A stretch of 64,000 bases of DNA. Origin: Nocardia jinanensis. Lineage in GTDB: Bacteria; Actinomycetota; Actinomycetes; Mycobacteriales; Mycobacteriaceae. The DNA lies in assembly GCF_014645735.1 (NCBI RefSeq), contig NZ_BMMH01000011.1, positions 204,499 through 268,498 on the forward strand, given 5' to 3'. Below are positions 31,483 to 40,196 of this stretch, piece after piece (the first letter of the stretch is position 1; each line of letters opens with the position of its first letter). The notes below the pieces were generated by a model. It saw only the letters and a list, made by a program, of their open reading frames with translations. It was not told the DNA's origin and made no database searches. Made by a program: the position numbers and the translations under genes.

Positions 31483-32301
31483 TCACATTTGTTGTTCCGC
31501 CTGTCCGGCGGGGGCGACCGCCGACCACGGGACGCTCAAGACATTGTCCCGTAATCGCCGCCGGTAATGGTGTACCGGAAAACCTTGTTCCCGCAGGAGG
31601 TCCGCCGCCGCACGCCAGCGCACCCGCGGGCCGAAAACCGCCAGGGGTGCGGTATGCGCCCACGCCCGGTCGGCCGCGCCGAGCAGATCGTGCACCGGTT
31701 CACCCGGCACATTGCGGTGGATCAGCGCCTTCGGGAGCCGTTCGGCCAGCGCAGAGGGACGCTCGACGGTGAACGGATCCCATGCCAGGGTCAGTGTGCG
31801 TGGTCCCGAGTGGTCCAGGACCACCCAAGCGCATCGGCGGCCGAGTTCGTCGCAGGTGCCCTCGACCAGCAGCCCGCCCGGGGCCAGCCCGGACAAAATC
31901 GTCGCCCATGCCCCGGCCACCGCCGACTCCGGGTACTGACGCAGCACATTGAACGCGCGGACCAGCGTCGGACGCAGATCCGCCAATTCGAAACCGCCGC
32001 GGGCGAAGCACACGCCGTCACGAGCCGGAACCACCCGCGCCGGATCGATCTCGAGTCCCACCACCCGCACATCCGGGCGGACGGTGCGCAACCGGGCGGC
32101 CAGCTCCAGCGTCGTCCACGGTTGTGCTCCGTAACCGAGGTCCACCACCAGCGGGTCGGCGGCCCGGCGCACCGCTTCGGAGATCCGCGGATCTCCGATC
32201 AGCTGACGGTCGCTGCGGCGTAGCCGGTTGGTTCCGGTGGTACCACGGGTGACAGTGCCGAGCGGAACGCTCAGCCGGCCGGTTTTTGCTCGTCCAGCCA
32301 C
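31483..32301 (-). CDS. Class I SAM-dependent methyltransferase-like protein
   Basis: About 272 residues. L-V-V-D-L-G-Y-G-A-Q-P-W matches motif I (D-x-G-x-G) and V-V-G-L-E-I-D-P-A-R motif II, followed by A-R-G-G-F-E-L-A-D-L. The C-terminal half is unlike common methyltransferases. The GTG at 32301 is chosen because it overlaps the end of the DUF2505 gene (31 bp) and gives a basic start; the open frame continues upstream, so the start is uncertain. Substrate unknown. Confidence 0.65.
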   Translation of the reverse strand: MAGRAKTGRLSVPLGTVTRGTTGTNRLRRSDRQLIGDPRISEAVRRAADPLVVDLGYGAQPWTTLELAARLRTVRPDVRVVGLEIDPARVVPARDGVCFARGGFELADLRPTLVRAFNVLRQYPESAVAGAWATILSGLAPGGLLVEGTCDELGRRCAWVVLDHSGPRTLTLAWDPFTVERPSALAERLPKALIHRNVPGEPVHDLLGAADRAWAHTAPLAVFGPRVRWRAAADLLREQGFPVHHYRRRLRDNVLSVPWSAVAPAGQAEQQM

Positions 32302-32786
32302 TTCTGGGTCACTTCGGCCTCGGCACGGAACAGATCCACCAGATTCACCAGCATGAGCTGCTCGAGCCGCGGACCCATCATCGGGATGAACACCTTGGCC
32401 TCCGAGGACATCCGCATGGTGCATCCGGTGTCGGTCGGGAAAAGACGTGTCGTACCGGTGAGGCTGCCGGGCCCGGCGGGGATCGACGCCGAATACTTGC
32501 CCTCGACCTCCGGGCCGAACGGCCCGAAGCTCTCCTTACGGGTGATGACCATATCCTTGCGCATCACCGACTGCGCGACCTCGGGCAGCGTCTCGCGCGG
32601 CAGGATGTGGTGCAGGACCACCTCGATGCCGTTCTCGTTCACATCCAGACTGATGACTTCGTTCGGTGAGTACTTCCGCATCTCGACCATCCGGGCCTCC
32701 CAGTAGGCCTGGTCGGTCAACGCCGCGTACAGCTCTTTGGTGGTGTGCAGCGGGTAGCGGGCGGAGTAGTCCAGTCGACGAGCCAT
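32271..32786 (-). CDS. DUF2505 domain protein
   Basis: 171 residues of the DUF2505 family, a START/SRPBCC-like beta-rich fold: R-x-x-D-Y-S-A-R-Y-P start, a long middle strand region (G-T-T-R-L-F-P-T-D-T-G-C-T-M) and a C-terminal helix with L-M-L-V-N-L-V-D-L-F-R-A-E-A. It has no catalytic motif. It is paralogous to the next gene upstream on the same strand. The M. tuberculosis counterpart is near Rv0481c. The fold suggests binding of a lipid or other hydrophobic ligand. Confidence 0.82.
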   Translation of the reverse strand: MARRLDYSARYPLHTTKELYAALTDQAYWEARMVEMRKYSPNEVISLDVNENGIEVVLHHILPRETLPEVAQSVMRKDMVITRKESFGPFGPEVEGKYSASIPAGPGSLTGTTRLFPTDTGCTMRMSSEAKVFIPMMGPRLEQLMLVNLVDLFRAEAEVTQKWLDEQKPAG

Positions 32787-32868
32787 GCGCGGTAGGTTAC
32801 CGCCCGGACCTGCCGGAGCCGTATGAGGCCGGGCGGGCTCGGGCTTCCGAACCCGCGGTCACCGGGCG

Positions 32869-33357
32869 CTACCCCTGTTCGGCGATCCAGGTGTTGGTGA
32901 ACTCGGTCTCCTCGGCCAGCAGTTCGGTGAGACGCTCGCCGATGGCCTCCTCGATCTTGCGGCCGAACAGCGGAACCTTCACCTCGATCGTGCCGGAGAT
33001 CTCGGCGACCGCGCCGGTGGGTTCGTCGGTGGCGGTGATGGTGCCGCGGACCTCCGCCGGCGCCCCCTCGACCCGCGCCTCGAAACTACCGGTGGTACCC
33101 GTCCACAGTTCGGTGCGCGGAATGATCAGGTCGCCGGGACGTACGGCGGTGATGGCGGGCGGTAGCAAATCGGCGGGGATGGACTGCACGACCTCGACCC
33201 GTACCTGCTCGCCCTCGACGTTCAGGGAGACGAACTGGGCCTCGGGCCCGCCCACGGCGGCGATCCGGTCCTTCCAGTACTGCTCGTTGCAGAACGCCTC
33301 GCGTACCGCGGCAACCGGATGAGAGTAGTGAGCCGTATACGCCAGCGCTGTAGCCAT
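32869..33357 (-). CDS. DUF2505 domain protein, second copy
   Basis: 162 residues with the same layout as the neighbouring DUF2505 gene: H-Y-S-H-P-V-x-x-V-x-E-A-F near the start, G-T-I-T-A-T-D-E-P-T-G-A-V-A-E strand block, and a C-terminal amphipathic helix. The ATG at 33357 is chosen; the open frame continues upstream through murB, but only in antisense to it. The start is 24 bases from the divergent murB start, so their promoters overlap. Confidence 0.82.
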   Translation of the reverse strand: MATALAYTAHYSHPVAAVREAFCNEQYWKDRIAAVGGPEAQFVSLNVEGEQVRVEVVQSIPADLLPPAITAVRPGDLIIPRTELWTGTTGSFEARVEGAPAEVRGTITATDEPTGAVAEISGTIEVKVPLFGRKIEEAIGERLTELLAEETEFTNTWIAEQG

Positions 33358-33381
33358 GACCGAACACGCTACCGTCTGGTC

Positions 33382-34488
33382 GTGCGAACTTCTCGGGCTG
33401 TCCCGGCGGACGAACTGCGGCAGATACTGGCCGGAACGGGCGCGGTCGTACGGTCCGCGGTCCCGCTGGCGGAACTGACCACGCTGCGCGTAGGCGGCCG
33501 GGCCACCGTCGCCGACTGCGGTACCACCGCGGCGCTGGTGGCGACCGTGCAGGCGCTGGACACCGCCGCGATTCCGGTGCTGCTCGTCGCCGGAGGCTCG
33601 AACCTGCTGGTCTCCGACGAGGATGTGGCGTCGGTGGTGGTCCGGGTAGTTACCGAGGGCGTCGAATTCGGGGCCGACAGCGTCACCGCGGAGGCGGGTG
33701 CGAACTGGGACGACGTGGTCGCGAAGAGCGTGCGCGCGGGGTTCGGGGGGCTGGAATGCCTGTCCGGGATCCCCGGGTCGGCGGGGGCGACACCGGTGCA
33801 GAACGTTGGGGCATACGGTGTCGAGGTCGCGAATCTGCTGCGCCGGGTACAGCTGCTGGACCGGGCGACCGGCGATATCCACTGGGCCGGTCCCGACGAG
33901 CTCGCGTTCGGCTACCGGACCAGCCGGCTCAAACACCGTGACGACGCGGTGGTCCTGGCGGTGGAATTCGCGCTGCACCCCGACGGTACGAGCGCGCCAC
34001 TGCGCTACGGGGAGCTCGCCCAGCGTCTGGACGCCACCGAGGGGGAGACCCGCCCGGCGGCCGTCGTCCGCGAAACCGTGCTCGGCCTGCGAGCGGGCAA
34101 AGGGATGGTGCTCGATCCCGCCGACCACGACACCTGGAGCGCCGGCTCGTTCTTCACCAACCCGGTAGTCCCCGACGGCGAGGTGGATCGGGTCCGGGCC
34201 GCTATCCGGGACCGGCTCGGTGAGGTATCGGTCCCCACCTACCCGGGGACCGGCGGGGTGAAATTCTCCGCGGGCTGGCTGATCGAACGCGCCGGTTTCG
34301 CGAAGGGATTCCCGGGCGCGGAGGCGCCCGCACGGCTGTCCACCAAACACACCCTCGCCCTCACCAATCGCGGTGCGGCCACGGCCGCCGATATCGTCGC
34401 GCTGGCCCGGACGGTGCGCGACGGAGTGGCGGAGCGGTTCGGGGTCGTACTGGTACCGGAACCGGTGACCGTGGGAGTGGAACTCTAG
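33382..34488 (+). CDS. murB: UDP-N-acetylenolpyruvoylglucosamine reductase
   Basis: About 368 residues. FAD-binding motifs V-A-G-G-S-N-L-L-V-S-D and G-I-P-G-S-A-G-A-T-P-V-Q-N-V-G-A-Y-G, and the proton donor Ser in A-G-S-F-F-T-N-P-V-V. It reduces UDP-GlcNAc-enolpyruvate to UDP-MurNAc in peptidoglycan synthesis. The GTG at 33382 is preferred because it gives a start close to the known N-terminus; an upstream ATG in frame at 33319 would overlap the divergent gene. Corresponds to Rv0482. Confidence 0.93.
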   Translation: MRTSRAVPADELRQILAGTGAVVRSAVPLAELTTLRVGGRATVADCGTTAALVATVQALDTAAIPVLLVAGGSNLLVSDEDVASVVVRVVTEGVEFGADSVTAEAGANWDDVVAKSVRAGFGGLECLSGIPGSAGATPVQNVGAYGVEVANLLRRVQLLDRATGDIHWAGPDELAFGYRTSRLKHRDDAVVLAVEFALHPDGTSAPLRYGELAQRLDATEGETRPAAVVRETVLGLRAGKGMVLDPADHDTWSAGSFFTNPVVPDGEVDRVRAAIRDRLGEVSVPTYPGTGGVKFSAGWLIERAGFAKGFPGAEAPARLSTKHTLALTNRGAATAADIVALARTVRDGVAERFGVVLVPEPVTVGVEL

Positions 34489-34661
34489 CGGTACCGGCCG
34501 CGCAGTCCACGGGTCCGCCGCGAGCCGCGAATCGACCGAAGCCCGCCGTACCGCATTGCCGTCGGGCAGACCTTCCGCTCTCGGGATCGCGGCGATACTC
34601 AGCGAAGACGGTCATATGAGCAGGTAGGTGGCGTAATAGGCGAGGCGCCGGGTGGAGGCCG

Positions 34662-35396
34662 TCAGCTGCGGCGGGCGAAGCGGCCCGGGTCGGCCTGGTC
34701 GCGGGGTTTGACAATGATCTGATCCAGGTTGACATGCGGGGGGCGGTTCGCCACGAAGGCCACGATCTCGGCGATGTCCTGGGCTACCAGTGGGTCGATG
34801 CCCTGGTAGACCGCGGACGCGCGGTCGGCGTCGCCGTCGAAGCGGACCAGGGAGAATTCCGTCTCCACCGCACCGGGGGCGATTTCGGTGAGCCGGACCG
34901 GTCGGCCGAGGAGTTCGCCGCGCAGCGTCCGATGCAGGACGGCCTGGGCATGTTTGGCCGAGGTGTACCCCGAGCCGTTGTCGTAGGCGTGGAAGGCGGC
35001 GACCGAGGTGATGGTGACGATGAGTCCGTCGCCGGAGGCGATCAGTTTCGGGAGCAGTGCCTTGGTTATCCGCAGCGTGCCGAGCACATTGGTTTCCCAC
35101 ATCCAGCGCCAATCGTCGAGATCGGCGTCGGCCACGGTGGCCAGGCCCTTGGCGCCGCCGGCGTTGTTGACGAGGATATTCGCGTTCTCGACCGCGTCGG
35201 CGAATGCCCGGACCGATTCGTCGGAGGTGACATCGAGTTCGAGCGCGGTACCGCCGATCTCGTCGGCCAGCGCGCGCAGCCGGTCGAGCCGGCGGGCGCC
35301 CACGTACACGTGGTACCCCTGTTTCGCGAGTTCCCGGGCGGTGGCTTCGCCGATACCCGAGCTGGCCCCGGTGACAACAGCGGTGCGTGTGCTCAT
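34662..35396 (-). CDS. Short-chain dehydrogenase/reductase
   Basis: 244 residues. Cofactor motif T-G-A-S-S-G-I-G at 9-16, N-N-A-G-G at about 87, catalytic Ser (S-V-A-A-F) and Y-T-S-A-K (Y-x-x-x-K). The G-A-R-R after the second strand suggests NADP preference. Position matches Rv0484c. It diverges from the alpha/beta hydrolase gene with 23 bases between starts. Substrate unknown. Confidence 0.9.
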   Translation of the reverse strand: MSTRTAVVTGASSGIGEATARELAKQGYHVYVGARRLDRLRALADEIGGTALELDVTSDESVRAFADAVENANILVNNAGGAKGLATVADADLDDWRWMWETNVLGTLRITKALLPKLIASGDGLIVTITSVAAFHAYDNGSGYTSAKHAQAVLHRTLRGELLGRPVRLTEIAPGAVETEFSLVRFDGDADRASAVYQGIDPLVAQDIAEIVAFVANRPPHVNLDQIIVKPRDQADPGRFARRS

Positions 35397-35419
35397 GAAC
35401 CCGATCCTATGATGCGCTC

Positions 35420-36253
35420 ATGGCCATACGGGAAGCGCGCAGTGCGGACGGGACCGGCATCGTCTATCGGACGGGTGGGCCCGCGCAGGCGCGGCCGTTG
35501 GTGCTGGCGCACGGCTGGTCGGCGGATCTGCGCTGCTGGGGGCGAGTGTTCGACGACCTCGCCGCCGATTTCCGGGTGGTCGCCGTCGACCTGCGCGGTC
35601 ACGGGTATTCGGGGGCGCCCGATTCCGGTTACGACGATTCGAAGAACTGGGCCGCCGATATCGCCGCGGTACTGGCCGCCGAGTCCATCGAATCGGATGC
35701 GCTGCTGCTGGGGTGGTCCTACGGCGGGATCGTGATCAGTGACTATCTCGCCGAATACGGTACGGGCGCGGTCGCCGGAGTCGTCTACACCGGCGCGACG
35801 GCCAATATCGGTAAGGGTGTGCCGGGTGCCGAGGTCGGGGAATCGATGCAGCAGGCGATTCCCGGGGTGTTCGAGGAGAGCGCGGGGCGGGCAGTGCGCG
35901 GTTTCTCGGCGTTCGGGAACGCCAATACCGGCCCGGGTCCGGACAAGGGCCCGGATGCGCAGCGATTGTTCGGCGCGAGTCTGGCGACTCCACCGTTCGT
36001 CCGCAAGGCGCTGTTCTACCGTTCGGTGAACAACACCGAGACCCTGCGCGGGCTGGATGTTCCGGTGCTCGTCCTGCACGGTTCGGCGGATCCGGTGGTG
36101 CCGGTCGCCAACGGCCGCTATATCGCTGATACCGCTCCGCTGGGCCGGGCCTCCATCTGGGAGGGGGCGCAGCACGGGCTGTTCATCGAGGATCCGGCCC
36201 GCTTCGTGCGCGAGGTCCGCGAGTTCGCCGCGGAGTGCGATGTGAAGTCCTGA
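35420..36253 (+). CDS. Alpha/beta hydrolase
   Basis: 277 residues. H-G-W-S oxyanion loop, nucleophile G-W-S-Y-G-G (Ser at about 101), acid in H-G-S-A-D-P and His in G-A-Q-H-G-L-F. The R-G-H-G-Y-S motif is also present. Closest in pattern to haloperoxidase/esterase-type hydrolases. It shares a narrow divergent promoter region with the SDR gene, so the two may act on related compounds. Start at ATG 35420. Confidence 0.87.
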   Translation: MAIREARSADGTGIVYRTGGPAQARPLVLAHGWSADLRCWGRVFDDLAADFRVVAVDLRGHGYSGAPDSGYDDSKNWAADIAAVLAAESIESDALLLGWSYGGIVISDYLAEYGTGAVAGVVYTGATANIGKGVPGAEVGESMQQAIPGVFEESAGRAVRGFSAFGNANTGPGPDKGPDAQRLFGASLATPPFVRKALFYRSVNNTETLRGLDVPVLVLHGSADPVVPVANGRYIADTAPLGRASIWEGAQHGLFIEDPARFVREVREFAAECDVKS

Positions 36254-36408
36254 TTGTCCGTGACGGGCGCTTTTACTGATCTGTCCGGCTCTGTGGGCGG
36301 GTGCCTCGGTTGCACGCCGGGACTCGGGGAGAGTGCCGAACCGGCGAGGTGTGATCACTTTCACGACCGGGGAAGGCCGGGCCGGGCCGGGGCGTTGCAC
36401 CGTGCAGT

Positions 36409-37749
36409 ATGGACATCGTGAGTCAACGCCCGGACCGACGGCCGAACCGTATCGCCGTACTGACGGTGCACACCTCACCACTGGCGCAGCCCGGTACAGG
36501 CGATGCGGGCGGGATGAATGTCTACGTCCTCCAGACCGCTCTGCAGCTGGCCCAGCGGGGGACCGAGGTCGAGATCTTCACCCGGGCCACCTCCTCGAAT
36601 CTGCCGCCGGTGCAGGAAGCCGCGCCCGGGGTACTGGTACGCAATGTGGTGGCCGGGCCCTTCGAAGGCCTGGACAAACACGATCTGCCGACGCAGCTGT
36701 GCCCGTTCACCGCCGAGGTGCTGCGGCAGGAGGCCCGGCAGCTGCCCGGCTACTACGACCTCGTGCATTCGCACTACTGGCTGTCCGGACAAGTGGGCTG
36801 GCTCGCCCGTGACCGCTGGCGGGTGCCGCTCGTACACACCGCGCACACCTTGGCGGCGGTGAAGAACGCCGCCCTCGCCGAGGGGGATTCCCCCGAACCG
36901 GCGACCCGCGAGATCGGTGAGAAGCAGGTCATCGCCGAAGCCGATCGGCTCACCGCCAATACCGTCCGGGAGGCGCGCGACCTGGTGGATCTGTACGGTG
37001 CGCTGCCCGACCGGGTGGATATCGTCCCGCCGGGCGCGGATTTGACGCAGTACCGCCCGGGTGACCGGGCGGCGGCCCGCGCCGAGTTGGGGCTGGCGGC
37101 GCACGAGGAGATCGTCGCGTTCGTCGGCCGGATCCAGCCGCTGAAGGCACCCGATGTACTGGTGCGCGCCGTGGCCGAGGCCCTGCGGCGGCGACCCGGT
37201 CGCGCCCTGCGCGCCCTGATCGTGGGCGGCCCTTCCGGTACGGGCCTGGAGCGGCCCGACGCCCTCATCGAACTCGCCGCCGAACTCGGCATCGCCGACC
37301 ACGTCACCTTCCTGCCACCGCAGCCGCCCGACCGGCTGGTGCAGGTGTACCGGGCCGCGGATCTGGTCGCGGTGCCGAGCTACAACGAATCTTTCGGGCT
37401 CGTCGCGCTGGAGGCGCAGGCGAGCGGGACACCGGTGCTGGCGGCCGCGGTCGGCGGGCTGGGTACCGCGGTCCGGCACGAGCACAGTGGGCTGCTGGTG
37501 GCCGGGCACCGTACTCCGGACTGGGCCGGTGCGCTGGAATATCTGCTCGACAACCCGCGGCGGCTGCGCCTGCTGGGCGCGCAGGCAGTGACGCACGCGG
37601 CGGATTTCTCCTGGGCGCATACCGCCGAGAAACTGCTGCACAGCTATACCGCCGCGCTCGGCGGTTACGGTCGCGGTCCGGCTATCCTCGGCGAGAGCCA
37701 GGCCAGATCGCGGGCGCTGTGGCGGCGCCGGACGGGAGTGCGCAGATGA
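36409..37749 (+). CDS. mshA: D-inositol-3-phosphate glycosyltransferase, mycothiol synthesis
   Basis: 446 residues, GT4 glycosyltransferase. The N-terminal acceptor site shows V-H-T-S-P-L-A-Q-P-G-T-G-D-A-G-G-M-N-V-Y, the MshA hallmark; the donor site has F-V-G-R-I-Q-P-L-K and E-S-F-G-L-V-A-L-E (E-x7-E). It joins GlcNAc from UDP-GlcNAc to 1-L-inositol-1-phosphate, first step of mycothiol synthesis. An ATG at 36409 is used; a GTG at 36418 is possible. It overlaps the YbjN gene by 4 bp, as with Rv0486-Rv0487. Confidence 0.96.
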   Translation: MDIVSQRPDRRPNRIAVLTVHTSPLAQPGTGDAGGMNVYVLQTALQLAQRGTEVEIFTRATSSNLPPVQEAAPGVLVRNVVAGPFEGLDKHDLPTQLCPFTAEVLRQEARQLPGYYDLVHSHYWLSGQVGWLARDRWRVPLVHTAHTLAAVKNAALAEGDSPEPATREIGEKQVIAEADRLTANTVREARDLVDLYGALPDRVDIVPPGADLTQYRPGDRAAARAELGLAAHEEIVAFVGRIQPLKAPDVLVRAVAEALRRRPGRALRALIVGGPSGTGLERPDALIELAAELGIADHVTFLPPQPPDRLVQVYRAADLVAVPSYNESFGLVALEAQASGTPVLAAAVGGLGTAVRHEHSGLLVAGHRTPDWAGALEYLLDNPRRLRLLGAQAVTHAADFSWAHTAEKLLHSYTAALGGYGRGPAILGESQARSRALWRRRTGVRR

Positions 37750-38249
37750 GCGGGACATCGGCCACGGCGCGGATCGTCGAGGAAACACTGCGGGATCGCG
37801 AGATCGAGTACACCCACCCCGGCGACGATGTGTTCGTCGCCGTGCTGCCGGGTGAGCGGAAGCTGAAGACCAATGTGATGCTGACCCTCGGGGCGCACGG
37901 GGTGCGTTTCGAATCGTTCGTGTGCCGCAAACCCGACGAGAACTTCGAAGGCGTCTACAAGTATCTGCTGCGCCGTAACCGGCGTCTCTACGGCGTCGCG
38001 TACACGATCGACAAATTGGGCGATATCTATCTGGTGGGCCGGGCGGCCACGCACGCGATCACCGCCGAGGAACTGGATCGGATCTTCGGACAGATCCTCG
38101 AGGCGGTGGACGGGGATTTCAACACCCTGCTCGAACTCGGCTTCGCCGAATCCATCCGCAAGGAATGGAAGTGGCGGGTCTCACGCGGTGAATCGTTGCA
38201 GAACCTGCGCGCCTTCGAACATCTGGTCGATTCCGCCGATCCGAACTGA
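37746..38249 (+). CDS. YbjN domain protein
   Basis: 167 residues of the YbjN family: alternating strands and helices with G-E-R-K-L-K-T-N-V-M-L, F-E-S-F-V-C-R-K-P-D-E-N and Y-K-Y-L-L-R-R-N-R. This fold resembles type III secretion chaperones; in actinobacteria the family sits next to mshA and gpm1 but has no established function. Translationally coupled to mshA (ATGA). Corresponds to Rv0487. Confidence 0.88.
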   Translation: MSGTSATARIVEETLRDREIEYTHPGDDVFVAVLPGERKLKTNVMLTLGAHGVRFESFVCRKPDENFEGVYKYLLRRNRRLYGVAYTIDKLGDIYLVGRAATHAITAEELDRIFGQILEAVDGDFNTLLELGFAESIRKEWKWRVSRGESLQNLRAFEHLVDSADPN

Positions 38250-38254
38250 GGCGG

Positions 38255-38602
38255 TCAGCGCGAGCCGATATGTTCGATGAGGCCGAGCAGTTCGCTCCGG
38301 CGGTGCCGTAGGTCGTCGAGTTTGCTGTCCAGCGCGGCGAGTTCGGCACGAAGGGCGGGTTCCATACAGGGCTCGACGTAGTCGGCGCCGTCCCATTCAC
38401 AGTCGAGTACTTCGTTGATCACGCGAATCGGTAATCCGGCGGCGAGCAGGCGACGGATCCGGGTGACATCGCCGACCGCTGTTTCGGCGTAGCGACGGTA
38501 TCCGTTCGTGGTGCGTTCGGGCGTCAGCAGCCCGCGTTCCTCGTAGTACCGCAGCAACCGCTGGCTGGTGCCGGTCGCGGCCGCGAGTTCGCCGATCCGC
38601 AT
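38255..38602 (-). CDS. MerR family transcriptional regulator
   Basis: 115 residues. N-terminal MerR HTH M-R-I-G-E-L-A-A-A-T-G-T-S, L-R-Y-Y-E-E-R-G-L-L and G-Y-R-R-Y, then a coiled-coil dimer helix. Two Cys occur (C-E-W-D and P-C-M-E) but no clear metal motif, so an organic ligand or redox signal is as likely as a metal. It diverges from the class IV aminotransferase gene, and a MerR-type operator lies between them. No synteny with M. tuberculosis. Confidence 0.9.
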   Translation of the reverse strand: MRIGELAAATGTSQRLLRYYEERGLLTPERTTNGYRRYAETAVGDVTRIRRLLAAGLPIRVINEVLDCEWDGADYVEPCMEPALRAELAALDSKLDDLRHRRSELLGLIEHIGSR

Positions 38603-38660
38603 GGGGTCTCCTCATCGTTCCTGTGGAGCAACCGCAGCCGGGACCTGGTGATTCCGGCGC

Positions 38661-38691
38661 TTGACCTTCACACCGTGTGAATGTGGACGGT
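38661..38691 (+). promoter_or_regulatory. MerR-type promoter and operator
   Basis: TTGACC (38661-38666) is followed at once by the perfect 15-base dyad TTCACAC-C-GTGTGAA (38667-38681), with the -10 expected near 38686. A dyad filling a long (19-20 bp) spacer is the MerR-family arrangement, in which the regulator twists the DNA to activate. It points towards the class IV aminotransferase gene at 38826. Confidence 0.65.
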
Positions 38692-38825
38692 GGAGGACAT
38701 GCGAGCTGATCGGTGACACCACCGGCCCGGCCTGTCCGAAGGACAGCTCGGCGGCTGCCGCACTCGGGTTCGCCGCCGGTGACCTGCCGGCGTTTCGATT
38801 CCGGGCCCGCGGAACAGGAGACACG

Positions 38826-39623
38826 ATGACAGTTCATACCGCCCAGCTCGACGGCCGTGCCGCAGCCGCCGCGGAATTGGCGCCACTGGCCTTCGCCGGC
38901 TATGCCCACTTCACCGCCGCTCAGGTGCGCGGTGGGCGGATCCGTGGCCTCGATCTGCATCTGAACCGGTTGCGGGAGGCTTCCGAACAGCTTTTCGGCC
39001 GAGCACTTCCGGACGACCGGGTGCGCGAATTCCTCCGCGCAGCGCTGGCCGCGAGCCCGGCCGATGTCTCGTTGACCGCCACCGTGTTTTCGCGGCCGGG
39101 TGAGTTCGTCGCGACCGGCGCCGACCTCTCGGTCCTGGTGCGAACCGGTGCACCCGCCGCGGGCCCCGCCGGGCCTCTCGCGCTGGCGGCGGTGGAGTAC
39201 GAGCGGCCACTCGCCCGGGTGAAGCACGTCGGCGAAGTGGCCAAGACCTACTATCTGCGCCGGGCCGTCCAGCAGGGATTCGACGACGCGGCCTTCGTCG
39301 ACCGCGAGGGGCGGCTCAGCGAGGCGACCATCTGGAATCTGGCGTTCTGGGATGGTGATTCAGTGGTGTGGCCCCGGGCCGGGATGCTGCCGGGGACGAC
39401 GATGGGCATCGTGCGCAGGCAACTGGACCGTCTGGGCGTGCCCCAGCGAACCGGGGATATCGCGTCGCGCGACCTGCCCGGTCTCCGTGGAGCGGTGGTC
39501 ATGAACTCGTGGACGCCCGCCGTATCCGTGCACCGGATCGGGGCCATCACCCTGCCCGCGGCGCCCGATTTCGTCGAACTGCTGCATCGGTCCTACGCGG
39601 AGGAGCCCCTCGTCGTGCCGTGA
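38826..39623 (+). CDS. Aminotransferase class IV family PLP protein
   Basis: 265 residues. Fold-type IV features: H-L-N-R-L near 46, the R-V-K-H-V-G-E-V-A-K region around 136-146 containing the candidate PLP lysine, a conserved Asn in E-A-T-I-W-N-L-A-F, L-P-G-T-T-M-G-I-V-R and a late S-W-T-P-A-V-S-V. Relatives include branched-chain aminotransferases and ADC lyases. The ATG at 38826 has AGGAG seven bases upstream. It is probably activated by the MerR regulator next door. Substrate unknown. Confidence 0.82.
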   Translation: MTVHTAQLDGRAAAAAELAPLAFAGYAHFTAAQVRGGRIRGLDLHLNRLREASEQLFGRALPDDRVREFLRAALAASPADVSLTATVFSRPGEFVATGADLSVLVRTGAPAAGPAGPLALAAVEYERPLARVKHVGEVAKTYYLRRAVQQGFDDAAFVDREGRLSEATIWNLAFWDGDSVVWPRAGMLPGTTMGIVRRQLDRLGVPQRTGDIASRDLPGLRGAVVMNSWTPAVSVHRIGAITLPAAPDFVELLHRSYAEEPLVVP

Positions 39624-39676
39624 ACACCGAGCCGGCCCCGGGAATGAACGGATCGTGCGGGCGGTAGATAGAGGGC

Positions 39677-40099
39677 ATGAGACTCGACGATGCCGCTCGC
39701 ACATTCATCGGCGCCGGAGCCGACGCCACGCTGGTCACCCTCAACCCGGATGGGAGTCCACAGGTCAGCGTGGTGTGGGTGGCGCTACAGGAGGGGCCGG
39801 ATGGTGACGAACTGGTCACCGCGCACCTCGGTGAGTACCGCAAGGTCCGCAATGTGCGCCGCGACTCCAGGGTGGCGGTCACTATCCTCTCGCCGGAGAA
39901 GGGCGAGATCATGCGGCCGTATCTATCGGTCACCGGAATCGCGCGCATCGTCGAGGGCGGCGCACCGGAGCTGCTGGCGGAGCTGGCGAAAACACTCACG
40001 AGTCCCGGCGTGGCCTTCCCGCCCCCGGACGCTCCGCCCGGCCTGCTCACCCGGATCCGGATCGACAAGGTCGGCGGTATCGGTCCCTGGGCTCCGTGA
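39677..40099 (+). CDS. PPOX-class flavin/F420-dependent oxidoreductase-like protein
   Basis: 140 residues, split-barrel fold: A-T-L-V-T-L-N-P-D-G-S-P-Q-V-S-V-V-W-V at about 18-35, R-K-V-R-N-V-R-R-D-S-R-V-A-V-T-I, and a C-terminal strand I-R-I-D-K-V-G-G-I-G-P-W. The pattern matches the TIGR03618-like F420-binding group common in Mycobacteriales. It follows the aminotransferase by 53 bases and could be cotranscribed. Substrate unknown. Confidence 0.85.
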   Translation: MRLDDAARTFIGAGADATLVTLNPDGSPQVSVVWVALQEGPDGDELVTAHLGEYRKVRNVRRDSRVAVTILSPEKGEIMRPYLSVTGIARIVEGGAPELLAELAKTLTSPGVAFPPPDAPPGLLTRIRIDKVGGIGPWAP

Positions 40100-40196
40100 C
40101 AACGACCGCTCGCGCACGCCGGTGTGATAGTTCGGAACCCGGCCGTGAATGGGTGACAATCGGGGCCTGCGGATCAGATCTTCGGGAGGCGGCGCG

